NCBI GenBank assembly: GCA_030039715.1
Contig: JASHVA010000063.1
Coordinates: forward strand, 1-8,079
From: Thermoplasmata archaeon
Lineage (GTDB): Archaea; Thermoplasmatota; Thermoplasmata; Lutacidiplasmatales; UBA184
Reading direction: 5' to 3'
DNA: 8,079 nucleotides
The notes beneath the pieces were generated by a model. That model saw only the letters and a program-made list of their open reading frames with translations, did no database searches and had not been told where the DNA came from. The first letter of the stretch is position 1, and every line of letters begins with the position of its first letter. Made by a program: the position numbers and the translations under genes. Shown here piece after piece: positions 1-6,116 of the stretch.

Positions 1-1
1 C

Positions 2-163
2 GGCTTCGCGCTGTTCGGCACACCGACCGAAGTCGCCGCGAAGCTCCGGCCGTTCGCGGAGATCGGAGTGGACGAGGTGCTCGGGATCTTCGACTTCGGC
101 GGACTACCGGACGACGACGTCGGCCGATCCGTCCGCGCCCTCGGGTCCGAGTTCAGCGGCTGA
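2..163 (+). CDS. Luciferase-like flavin-dependent oxidoreductase, C-terminal fragment
   Basis: Only the last 53 codons are in the window; the 5' part lies off the left edge and the stop is TGA at 161-163. The visible peptide reads GTPTEVAAKLRPFAEIGVDEVL at the start and then FDFGGLPDDDVGRSVRALG. This matches the end of bacterial-luciferase-like (LLM) monooxygenases, where a GTPxEVA helix precedes a GVDE strand, an F-x-F-GGLP turn and a last helix ending near the C-terminus. LLM enzymes are TIM-barrel oxidoreductases using reduced FMN or F420. The cofactor-binding part is not visible, so neither cofactor nor substrate can be named. The gene converges on the surface-protein gene, with 67 bp between the stops. 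Confidence 0.72.
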   Translation, partial: GFALFGTPTEVAAKLRPFAEIGVDEVLGIFDFGGLPDDDVGRSVRALGSEFSG

Positions 164-212
164 GCTCTGCGGCCCGGTCGCGACCATTCGAGAAGAGGAA
201 GGGGTTCGCTCC

Positions 213-227
213 GCGGGACCGGCCCGC
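213..227. terminator. Short GC hairpin between convergent gene ends
   Basis: GCGGG (213-217) and CCCGC (223-227) are perfect complements around a 5-base loop. The hairpin sits between the stop of the flavin oxidoreductase and the stop of the surface protein, so either transcript could form it. No T-rich tract follows on either strand. Since archaeal termination depends mainly on U-tracts, the terminator role is only a guess. Confidence 0.2.
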
Positions 228-230
228 TCG

Positions 231-2762
231 CTACTGGCCGCCCGGAGGGGTCGGGAGGGGCGGCGGGGAGTCGCCGGCCGCGGGCGGCGGAGCGTTCGAC
301 GCCGCCGGGGGGCTGCCTCCCTGCCACTCGGCCGGGGGCGGGGACGACGGCGCGGGGGCCGGGGCCGGCATCGTGCCGGTCGTCGGGTTGTACGGCGGGC
401 TCGACATCGGCGGCGCGCGGTTCCGGCGGATCAGGAGCACGAGCAGCACCGCGACGACGAGGATCACGAGGAGGAGGATCAGCCAGCCCACGGTGAGGCC
501 GCTGCCCGCCCCGAGCTCGTAGTCGAGCGCGGACGGGTGGGCATTGACCGTGAGCCCCGACTGCCCGTAGCACTCGTCACCGGCGTAGCAGTTCGGCCCG
601 TAGACGCCCGGAGACTCGACGTACAGCCACAGGATGATCGTCCCCGAGGGGGTGCTCGACGGGATCGTCACCGTGATGGTGCCCGAGGTACCGTTCGCCG
701 TGAACTCCGACTCTCCGACGGTGTACCCGAAGTAGAAGTAGATCGTGGAGTGGCTCGGCAGCGTCTGGCCATCGAGGGACTGGAGCGACCACCCGATCTG
801 GATCGTCTGACCGGGCTGGTAGCTTCCGTCGGAGTAGCTGGACGGGGTGTTCACTCCGACGTTCACCTGGAAGCCGGTCTCGAGATAGTCGACGAGCTCC
901 GCGCTGGAGTAGACGCCCGCGGTCGCCGACTGCGCCCAGGCGTAGACGACGTAGTACGTCGCCGGGTTGGCGTTCGGCACCGCGTAGGAGAACGAGCCGC
1001 CGTTCGCGACATCGCCGACCGCCACCACCGTCACGGCGGTCGTCTCGTCCATCAAGTACGAGTACCAGTACGCCGTGACGTTGTAGTAGACCGTGGTGCC
1101 GGGGAGTGCGCTCGGGGTCAACGAGACCCCGAACGACAGCGACTGGCCCGGGGCGTAGTAGCCACCCGAGGAGCTCGTGAGCAGGAGGGTCGGGTTCGAG
1201 ACCGTGGCCTCGGCGAGGCCGTAGAACTCCTGGGTCGCGTTGTTCGCCAACACGTACACGGCGAAGAGGCCGGTGAGCCCCGACGACGGCAGGGTCAGCT
1301 CGAGCATCCCCGAGGTCGCCGTGCTCTCGATCGGACCCGTGGCGATGAACCCTTCCGACTGGGTGAAGATCGCCCACTGGCTCGCCGTGAGGGGGCCGGT
1401 GGCGGTCGAGTCGGTGGAGGCGAGCGTCCAGTTGGCGAAGACGGTCTCTCCGTCGACGTAGTTGTACGAGTTCAGCGCGACGGAGACGAGCCCGGTCGTG
1501 GACGCCGCGGGGATCACCTGGAAGCTGTAGTTGTAGAACAGCGGGAGGTACGTCGGGTTGGACGCGAGGGAGTCCGAGATCGTCACGTTGATCCCGTCGG
1601 GGAACGTGTCGCGGAACGCCGACTGGAACGGCGGGGCCGTGGGGATGAACGAGAACTGCACGGGCCCCGAGGCGTTCGTGATCAGCTCGGTCGGCGGGTT
1701 GCCGCCCGGTGTCACGTTGGCGCTGCCGTCCCAGAAGTGGACCGACACGGTGAGACCCGGAACGTACTCCGTGTAGCCGTAACCCGGGTCGTGGGCGTCG
1801 ATCCAGATGCAGACGAACACCGGGCTCCCGCTCGCGAACGTGTAGTAGTTGCCGCTGTCGCACCCGGGATACGGGCTCGCCTCGATGTAGTCGAGGTAGA
1901 GCGCGCCGAGGTGGAAGACGGAGTAACCCGTCTCGTTCTCGAGGGTCGCGCCGCCGACGTAGACGACAGCCCAGAGCTCGAGGTCGATCGCTCCGATGTT
2001 GGTCGCGTTGCCGGGGATCTGGAAGGAGAAGGTGCCCGCTCCCACGGTGGGCAGCGTGAGGAACGCCGGGGCGAACAGGTTCTGCGTGGTGGCGTTCGTG
2101 TAGTCGCCCCACGCCGTGAGGTTCGTGAGGTGAGTGTACGGCGCGCCGTTCGAGCTCGCCGTGGCGACCCAGTTGACGGTGATCGTCTCGCCGGGGACGA
2201 CGTTCGAGCCGTCGCCGGGGGACGTGGAGACGTAGAGCGAGAACGTCTGCACCGTGAGGTTGACGGCGGTGAAGCCGCCGAGGGGCGCGGAGGCGTTGAT
2301 GTACCAGCCGCCCCCGTAGACGACCGAGCCCGGGAAGGCGAAGGTCAGGCGGTTCTGGTCGGTGGTGTTCACGTGCGTGGTCTGGTTGATCCCGACCGTC
2401 GCGGAGAAGACCGGGTTCACGAGGCCGTCCCGCGTGGCGTTCGGGTCGTTGATCGTGACGTTGACGGAGTGGTCGGCGGCCGTGTCGGCGATGGTGAAGT
2501 ACAGCTGGGCGAGGCCGGGTTCCGCCCCGCCATCGAAGGTGTAGCAGCTCCCCGTGCAGAAGTCGGTGGTCTCGTAGTACAGGTTGTAGGTCGTGATCGC
2601 GATATCCGAAGCGGCCGGTGCCGGACTCGCCGAGGTCGCGAGCGCGCTCGACCCGTGGGCGGCCGAAGCCGAGGCCGGGCCGGCGGTGGCGAAGCCGACT
2701 CCGAGGAGAACCGAGGCGGTCAGCACGACGGCGAGCGCAAGAGCGGCGATCGGGCGCGACAT
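231..2762 (-). CDS. Large modular surface protein, C-terminally membrane-anchored
   Basis: 843 aa, ATG start. Residues 1-35 are a Sec-type signal peptide with a long hydrophobic core (about 5-27) and an Ala/Ser-rich cleavage region. Residues 40-745 are exported and contain about 18 N-x-S/T sequons and three close cysteine pairs (C69/C73, C301/C318, C725/C731). A motif of the form Y-x-P/D-G-E/Q-T-x-x-x-x-W recurs near residues 188, 309 (weak), 435, 536 and 648, with an N-terminal relative near 82. This suggests about six beta-sandwich modules of 100-125 aa. Residues 757-777 form one membrane helix followed by RRNR, so the Pro/Ala/Ser-rich tail (about 782-843) should be cytoplasmic. Function is unknown; an S-layer-associated, adhesion or binding role is possible. 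The start is supported by a TATA-like box 28 bp upstream and the signal peptide beginning at once. Confidence 0.85.
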   Translation of the reverse strand: MSRPIAALALAVVLTASVLLGVGFATAGPASASAAHGSSALATSASPAPAASDIAITTYNLYYETTDFCTGSCYTFDGGAEPGLAQLYFTIADTAADHSVNVTINDPNATRDGLVNPVFSATVGINQTTHVNTTDQNRLTFAFPGSVVYGGGWYINASAPLGGFTAVNLTVQTFSLYVSTSPGDGSNVVPGETITVNWVATASSNGAPYTHLTNLTAWGDYTNATTQNLFAPAFLTLPTVGAGTFSFQIPGNATNIGAIDLELWAVVYVGGATLENETGYSVFHLGALYLDYIEASPYPGCDSGNYYTFASGSPVFVCIWIDAHDPGYGYTEYVPGLTVSVHFWDGSANVTPGGNPPTELITNASGPVQFSFIPTAPPFQSAFRDTFPDGINVTISDSLASNPTYLPLFYNYSFQVIPAASTTGLVSVALNSYNYVDGETVFANWTLASTDSTATGPLTASQWAIFTQSEGFIATGPIESTATSGMLELTLPSSGLTGLFAVYVLANNATQEFYGLAEATVSNPTLLLTSSSGGYYAPGQSLSFGVSLTPSALPGTTVYYNVTAYWYSYLMDETTAVTVVAVGDVANGGSFSYAVPNANPATYYVVYAWAQSATAGVYSSAELVDYLETGFQVNVGVNTPSSYSDGSYQPGQTIQIGWSLQSLDGQTLPSHSTIYFYFGYTVGESEFTANGTSGTITVTIPSSTPSGTIILWLYVESPGVYGPNCYAGDECYGQSGLTVNAHPSALDYELGAGSGLTVGWLILLLVILVVAVLLVLLIRRNRAPPMSSPPYNPTTGTMPAPAPAPSSPPPAEWQGGSPPAASNAPPPAAGDSPPPLPTPPGGQ

Positions 2763-2785
2763 CGGTATTGACCGCGTTCATCGGG

Positions 2786-2794
2786 TATAATAAT
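2786..2794 (-). promoter_or_regulatory. TATA-like box of the surface-protein gene
   Basis: On the minus strand the sequence reads ATTATTATA, an AT island in otherwise very GC-rich DNA. Its centre is 28 bp before the A of the start codon at 2762. In archaea transcription starts about 25-27 bp downstream of the TATA centre, so the mRNA should begin at or within a few bases of the ATG. No Shine-Dalgarno precedes the ATG, consistent with a leaderless transcript. Confidence 0.65.
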
Positions 2795-2853
2795 CAGTCG
2801 GCGGCGCCGAATCCCGGCCGGCGGGCCGATTTTGCCCCCTCCCTCCGAACGGG

Positions 2854-2859
2854 CTTAAT
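2854..2859 (+). promoter_or_regulatory. TATA-like box of the MBL hydrolase gene
   Basis: CTTAAT within GGGCTTAATCCC is the only AT-rich stretch close to the gene. Its centre is 28 bp upstream of the ATG at 2885, again predicting a leaderless or near-leaderless mRNA. The core resembles the metK box (CTTAAACC). A 5-bp GC hairpin with a TTC loop (2866-2878) lies between the box and the ATG and would be outside a leaderless transcript. Confidence 0.55.
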
Positions 2860-2884
2860 CCCGAACGGCCTTCGGCCGCTCGCC

Positions 2885-3559
2885 ATGCCCGAGATCCTGC
2901 CCGGAATCCACCAGGTGGAGGGAGTCGACCCGAGCCCCGAGTTCTCGACCCACGTGTACCTCGTGAAGGATAAGGGACCCTCGTGGACCCTCATCGACAC
3001 CGGCCTTCCCGGCGCCCATGCGGCGATCGAGAAGTACATGCGGGAGCACAAGATCGAGCCGACCGCGGTCAAGAAGATCCTGATCACGCACCTGCACCGC
3101 GACCACACGGGCTCGCTCAAGGCGATGGCCGCGTTCACGCACGCCAAGACCTACTCGCACTGGCTGGAGGCGGCGTACATCGCCTGCGACCCGCCGTACG
3201 ACGGGCCGGGCACGCCGCCCGCGATGCCGCACGCGATCGACGAGACGCTGAAGGACGGCGACTCGATCGACGCCGCCGGGGGCCTCATCGCCTACCACAC
3301 CCCGGGCCACACGCCCGGCCATACCTCCTACTACCAGCCGGAGCGGAAGATCCTCTTCTCGGGCGACCTCTTCTTCGTGGAAGGGGACCAGGTCCTCCTC
3401 ACCGTGCCCGACTACACGCATCACACGCCGTCCGCCCTCGTCTCCGCGCGGCGGATGAATCAGCTCTCGGTCGACTCCCTCCTGAGCTACCACGGTGGGC
3501 CGATCCTCAAGGACGGCGGAAAGGCGATGAGGGCCTTCCGCCAGCTTCCGAAGAAGTAG
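2885..3559 (+). CDS. MBL-fold metallohydrolase
   Basis: 224 aa, close to the size of a minimal single-domain metallo-beta-lactamase-fold enzyme. The metal-site motif H-x-H-x-D-H is complete (H69, H71, D73, H74). The TPGHTPGH motif supplies H142, the bridging aspartate is D161 in FSGDLFF, and the C-terminal histidine is H203 in SYHGGP. A binuclear Zn or Fe hydrolase of the glyoxalase-II-like group is therefore expected, soluble and cytoplasmic. Substrate cannot be assigned. The open frame extends upstream to 2618, but that would run through the divergent surface gene, its promoter and this gene's own TATA box. The ATG at 2885 begins the normal family start (MPEILPGIHQV) and lies 28 bp after the box. 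The gene is divergent from the surface protein and convergent with tRNA-Pro. Confidence 0.9.
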   Translation: MPEILPGIHQVEGVDPSPEFSTHVYLVKDKGPSWTLIDTGLPGAHAAIEKYMREHKIEPTAVKKILITHLHRDHTGSLKAMAAFTHAKTYSHWLEAAYIACDPPYDGPGTPPAMPHAIDETLKDGDSIDAAGGLIAYHTPGHTPGHTSYYQPERKILFSGDLFFVEGDQVLLTVPDYTHHTPSALVSARRMNQLSVDSLLSYHGGPILKDGGKAMRAFRQLPKK

Positions 3560-3560
3560 G

Positions 3561-3586
3561 CGCGCCTCACGCCCCGGGAAGGCGCG
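3561..3586. terminator. 7-bp inverted repeat between MBL gene and tRNA-Pro 3' ends
   Basis: CGCGCCT (3561-3567) and AGGCGCG (3580-3586) are exact reverse complements separated by 12 bases. The repeat begins one base after the MBL stop codon and ends two bases before the 3' end of the convergent tRNA, so both transcripts could form it. No U-rich tract follows. It may separate or stabilise the two convergent RNA ends. Confidence 0.3.
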
Positions 3587-3588
3587 GA

Positions 3589-3663
3589 TGGGACTGGCCA
3601 GATTTGAACTGGCGTCTCGGAGTCCCGAACCCCGAAGGATGGACCAAGCTACCCCACAGTCCC
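3589..3663 (-). tRNA. tRNA-Pro (anticodon CGG)
   Basis: A complete 75-base cloverleaf on the minus strand. The acceptor arm GGGACTG pairs with CAGTCCC, followed by discriminator A. The D arm is GGGT-AGCTTGGTCCA-TCCT, the typical archaeal proline pattern, with a U13-U22 mismatch. The anticodon stem CGGGG/CTCCG has one G-U pair and encloses loop TTCGGGA, giving anticodon CGG. The variable region is AGAC, and the T arm GCCAG/CTGGC encloses TTCAAAT. The tRNA reads CCG proline codons, which suits a GC-rich genome. CCA is not encoded, so it must be added after transcription. There is no intron in the anticodon loop. Confidence 0.95.
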
Positions 3664-3689
3664 AGACCGCGCTCGGCGACCCTTGACCG

Positions 3690-3695
3690 ATATTT
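3690..3695 (-). promoter_or_regulatory. TATA-like box of tRNA-Pro
   Basis: AAATAT on the minus strand is centred about 30 bp upstream of the first base of the mature tRNA (3663). That spacing is normal for an archaeal tRNA promoter with a very short 5' leader for RNase P to remove. Confidence 0.6.
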
Positions 3696-3700
3696 GAGGG

Positions 3701-3723
3701 CGAGGGCGCCTCCGGCGCTCTCG
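3701..3723. repeat. 10-bp inverted repeat between divergent tRNA-Pro and nre promoters
   Basis: CGAGGGCGCC (3701-3710) and GGCGCTCTCG (3714-3723) are complementary at 9 of 10 positions around a 3-base spacer; the odd pair is a G-T. It begins 5 bp outside the tRNA TATA box, in the promoter-proximal side, and ends about 30 bp before the candidate nre TATA box. Neither predicted transcript would contain it, so a protein-binding operator is more plausible than an RNA hairpin. Functional role is inferred only from position. Confidence 0.35.
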
Positions 3724-3752
3724 ACGGGCGTTTCGCCACCTCCTCCGGCTCG

Positions 3753-3759
3753 TATTCAA
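3753..3759 (+). promoter_or_regulatory. Candidate TATA-like box of nre
   Basis: TATTCAA is the only AT-rich element in the 120 bp before nre. A start site about 27 bp downstream (near 3783) would leave a leader of about 100 nt to the ATG at 3882, or about 9 nt to the in-frame GTG at 3792. Confidence 0.4.
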
Positions 3760-3844
3760 GCCGGTCGGCCATCGACGATCCGGTCCTGACCGTGTCGACC
3801 TCCGCTACCCCCCCTCTTCCGGGCGTCTCCCCCCTCGCGTCGCT

Positions 3845-3872
3845 CTCCTGGAGCATCCCCGGTCTCCAGGAG
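3845..3872 (+). promoter_or_regulatory. Hairpin covering the nre Shine-Dalgarno
   Basis: CTCCTGGAG (3845-3853) and CTCCAGGAG (3864-3872) are perfect 9-base reverse complements with a 10-base loop. A terminal T3844-G3873 wobble can extend the stem. The Shine-Dalgarno AGGAGG (3868-3873), 8 nt before the ATG at 3882, lies in the 3' arm and would be paired. If translation starts at 3882 this is a candidate translational switch. If it starts at the upstream GTG, the hairpin lies inside the coding region. Confidence 0.45.
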
Positions 3873-3881
3873 GACCCGTCG

Positions 3882-5129
3882 ATGTGCGTGCGATGCCGCT
3901 CGGCCCAGCTCCTGTGCGGGAAGCCGGTCTGCCCGATTCTCGTCAAGTACCACGCCTTCGAGCGGAGCCTCCCGATGGTCGGCGGCCACGAGCTCTCGGG
4001 GAGCTCCCCGCCCGGCGTGTTCGTCGGCCGGTACGGCTACCCGAAGGTGTCGTTCGGCCCGCTCCTGAGCGCCGAGCACGGCTCGACCGAGCTCCTCGAC
4101 AGCCCCGAGGACTGGGTCGGGCGATCGGTGTCGGAGGTCGTCGGATTCCGCACGAGCCTCGTTCGCGGCACGTCCCCCATCCGCGTCACGGACGCCGAGA
4201 AGCCGATCCGGCTCCTCGAAGACCTCCAGCTCCTCGGGATCGCGGCCGAATCCGCGGAGAGTGAGGCGACGTTCCGCCGTCCGCCCCGGGGGCACCTCTC
4301 GCTCTCCGACTCCACGCCGCCGTTCGGCCCGTCGGCGCCGATCGAGCGGTTCCGGCTCGACGTCCGGCGGGTCGACCCGCGGCTCGACCGCGCGACCTCG
4401 GATACGGCCGCCAACGCCCGCGTGGCGGTCGGGGAGCTCTACGGACGAGGGGTCCGGGTCAGTCGGATCCAGCGGGCGTTCAGCGTGGGCACGCTGGGTC
4501 GCCGGGGCCGCCGCCGCCTTGTGCCGACCCGCTGGAGCATCACCGCGGTCGACGACCTCCTCTCGAAGCAGAACCTGGAGCGGGTTCGCTCGCTCCCCGA
4601 ACTCTCGGAGATCCGCGTCCACCGCCTGACGGCGCTCGACAACCGCTGGCTGATCGTCCTCCTTCCCGGGGCGTACCGGTATGAGTCGATCGAAGCGTGG
4701 TACCCCAACACCCTCTGGAACCCGAGCACGACCCGGCTCGTGATCATGGGCGACCACGAGGGCCACGACGGCCGGACGACGTACGCGTCGATCGGGGGAT
4801 GCTACTACGCCGCCCGCCTCGCGACCAGCGAGGCCCTGCTCACCGCGCAGCGGCAGGCGGGCGTCGTCGTGCTGCGGGAGGTGCATCCCGGCGAGATCCT
4901 TCCTCTCGGGGTCTGGAACGTGCGCGAGTACGTCCGGGCGGCGATGGCCCGTCCACCCGAACGCTGCGCCTCGCTGGCCGAGCTCGGCGAGGTGATCCGT
5001 TCGACCTTTGCGATACCGCTGGAACGTTGGCTCGCGGCGAGCGCGGTGCTCCACGAGGCGCGGACTCAGCGCCGGCTCGACGACTGGCTCGAATCGGCGA
5101 CGCCCGAACGCGCGCCGCTCGCTAGCTGA
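3882..5129 (+). CDS. nreA: Nre family archaeal DNA repair protein
   Basis: 415 aa from this ATG. The N-terminus carries a four-cysteine zinc motif (C2, C5, C12, C17: CVRCRS, LLCGKPVCPI). The hallmark Nre N-domain segment SSPPGVFVGRYGYPKV is at about 41-56. Later come RRLVPTRWSITAVDD (about 211-225), GDHEGHDGR, and the C-domain signatures YYAARLATSEALL and PLGVWNVREYVR. Near the end, QRRLDDWL (396-403) fits a PCNA-interacting (PIP) box, Q-x-x-L-x-x-W-L. Haloferax NreA acts in repair of DNA damage and binds PCNA through such a motif; a similar role is inferred here. The start was chosen because AGGAGG lies 8 nt upstream. An in-frame GTG at 3792 would add 30 Pro/Ser-rich residues and cannot be excluded. 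The stop overlaps the convergent zinc-ribbon gene by 8 bp. Whether it is NreA or NreB type is not settled. Confidence 0.9.
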   Translation: MCVRCRSAQLLCGKPVCPILVKYHAFERSLPMVGGHELSGSSPPGVFVGRYGYPKVSFGPLLSAEHGSTELLDSPEDWVGRSVSEVVGFRTSLVRGTSPIRVTDAEKPIRLLEDLQLLGIAAESAESEATFRRPPRGHLSLSDSTPPFGPSAPIERFRLDVRRVDPRLDRATSDTAANARVAVGELYGRGVRVSRIQRAFSVGTLGRRGRRRLVPTRWSITAVDDLLSKQNLERVRSLPELSEIRVHRLTALDNRWLIVLLPGAYRYESIEAWYPNTLWNPSTTRLVIMGDHEGHDGRTTYASIGGCYYAARLATSEALLTAQRQAGVVVLREVHPGEILPLGVWNVREYVRAAMARPPERCASLAELGEVIRSTFAIPLERWLAASAVLHEARTQRRLDDWLESATPERAPLAS

Positions 5130-6045
5130 ACCGCTGGCCGCAGCTGCCGCAGAACGTGTCGGACGGGGCCCTCGGGGTGCCGCACTTCGGGCAGGCCGTC
5201 GGCGTCCGGGGGACCCCGCAGCCCCGGCAGAACTGGTCCGCGGCCGTCACGGGGTAGCCGCAGCTCGGACAGCGCGCCGCGCTCGCCGCGTCCTCGGCCG
5301 CGAGCGCCGGGTCGACCGGGGCCACGCCGCCGTTCCCAGGGGCCGTACCGGGGCTCGGAGCGATCGCCTCGACCTTTCCGCCGAGGCCGCGACGGCCCTT
5401 GAGGGCGTAGCGGAACGCGTCGGCGAACTGGCCCTGGTCGAACGACGCATGCGCCTTCGTCTGGAGGTCGATCGCGGCGATCGTGGTCGGCTCGTTGGGC
5501 CGACGGCCCTTCGCCTCGTCGACCTCCGCGTCGAGCAGCCGCAGCTCGAACTGGGCCTCCATTCGGTTCCGCGGAACCGGTGCCACCGGGGCGGGTGGGG
5601 TCGGCGACGCGGTCCCCGTCGGCGCCGGACGAGTGGAGACAGGGCCCGCGCTCCGGGCCAGGCTCGGCACGGGGTCGGCCGAGAGGAGCGGCGCGCCGAC
5701 CGTGGGCGCCCGGAACGAGTCGACGAGCGAGTCGTGGGCCTTGTTCGCGAGCTCGTAGGCGCGGGCCGAGTCGTGCCGGTCGAGCGCGCTCTGCGCGTCG
5801 GCGATCTGCTCCCGCGCGCGCCCGACGTCCTTCCCCTGGCGGGCGACGATGTCGGCTTCCCGCCGCGCCATCGCGATCCGGTTGAACGCCCGGTCGGCGT
5901 CGAGACGCGGGGAGTGCTTCAGCTCGCGGAGGATCTGCTCCTTGCGGCGTCGCAGGCGCTGGAGCGTCCAGAGGCCGAGGCCGACCGCGACGAGACCGAG
6001 CGCGATGACGGCGACGGTGATCTCGTAGATCTCCTCGGACACCAC
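5122..6045 (-). CDS. Membrane-anchored double zinc-ribbon protein
   Basis: 307 aa, GTG start, family not recognised beyond its domains. Residues 9-28 form one N-terminal membrane helix, preceded by acidic residues and followed by RLRRRK, so the rest should face the cytoplasm. Residues 36-111 are charged helices, possibly coiled coil. Residues 112-158 are a Pro/Ala linker, and 160-224 a second helical segment resembling the end of the first. Two zinc ribbons close the protein: C259-C262-C273-C276 and C285-C288-C299-C302, both CxxC-x10-CxxC. Such C-terminal double zinc ribbons usually mediate protein or nucleic-acid contacts; no activity can be named. It has its own promoter downstream of metK and converges with nre, overlapping it by 8 bp. 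The leader contains a strong hairpin covering a Shine-Dalgarno. Confidence 0.85.
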   Translation of the reverse strand: MVSEEIYEITVAVIALGLVAVGLGLWTLQRLRRRKEQILRELKHSPRLDADRAFNRIAMARREADIVARQGKDVGRAREQIADAQSALDRHDSARAYELANKAHDSLVDSFRAPTVGAPLLSADPVPSLARSAGPVSTRPAPTGTASPTPPAPVAPVPRNRMEAQFELRLLDAEVDEAKGRRPNEPTTIAAIDLQTKAHASFDQGQFADAFRYALKGRRGLGGKVEAIAPSPGTAPGNGGVAPVDPALAAEDAASAARCPSCGYPVTAADQFCRGCGVPRTPTACPKCGTPRAPSDTFCGSCGQRFS

Positions 6046-6056
6046 GGGACCTCGTG

Positions 6057-6089
6057 CTCCTCGGCCGGCCTCCCGGGCCGGCGGAGGAG
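6057..6089 (-). promoter_or_regulatory. Leader hairpin of the zinc-ribbon gene
   Basis: Arms 6057-6070 and 6076-6089 are complementary at 13 of 14 positions around a 5-base loop, an extremely GC-rich stem. In the mRNA the 3' arm ends in GAGGAG, 11 nt before the GTG start, and is paired to CTCCTC of the 5' arm. A second weak Shine-Dalgarno, GAGG at 6050-6053, lies outside the stem but only 4 nt from the start. From the TATA position, the hairpin would begin within a few nt of the mRNA 5' end. It could regulate translation, protect the 5' end, or act on metK read-through. Confidence 0.45.
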
Positions 6090-6116
6090 GACTACGAAGT
6101 AACTGGCCGGCTCCGG

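Noticed and set aside
537..2771. 744-codon plus-strand open frame antisense to the surface-protein gene
   Set aside because: Its product is almost entirely R, G, V, E and D with no domain, membrane or signal pattern, as expected from the antisense of a GC-rich gene. The minus-strand frame has a signal peptide, sequons and a membrane anchor.
577..2781. 734-codon minus-strand frame overlapping the surface-protein gene
   Set aside because: Its translation is Arg/His/Pro-rich low-complexity sequence, a frame-shifted shadow of the real gene; it also starts inside the promoter.
2866..2878. CGGCC-TTC-GGCCG hairpin before the MBL start codon
   Set aside because: Only 5 bp in very GC-rich DNA, and it would lie outside the mRNA if the gene is leaderless as the TATA spacing suggests.
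2618..2884. Upstream extension of the MBL hydrolase reading frame
   Set aside because: It would overlap the divergent surface-protein gene and both promoters, adds Arg-rich sequence unlike the family, and the ATG at 2885 fits both the family N-terminus and the TATA spacing.
3589..3663. Possible intron or pseudogene status of the tRNA
   Set aside because: All stems pair, the anticodon loop is a standard 7 bases, and no insertion is present.
2855..3946. 363-codon minus-strand frame over the MBL gene and tRNA
   Set aside because: It runs antisense through a clear metallohydrolase and straight through a tRNA gene, and its product has no recognisable pattern.
3756..5054. 432-codon minus-strand frame antisense to nre
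   Set aside because: Arg/Glu/Asp-rich shadow product; the plus strand carries the unmistakable Nre motifs.
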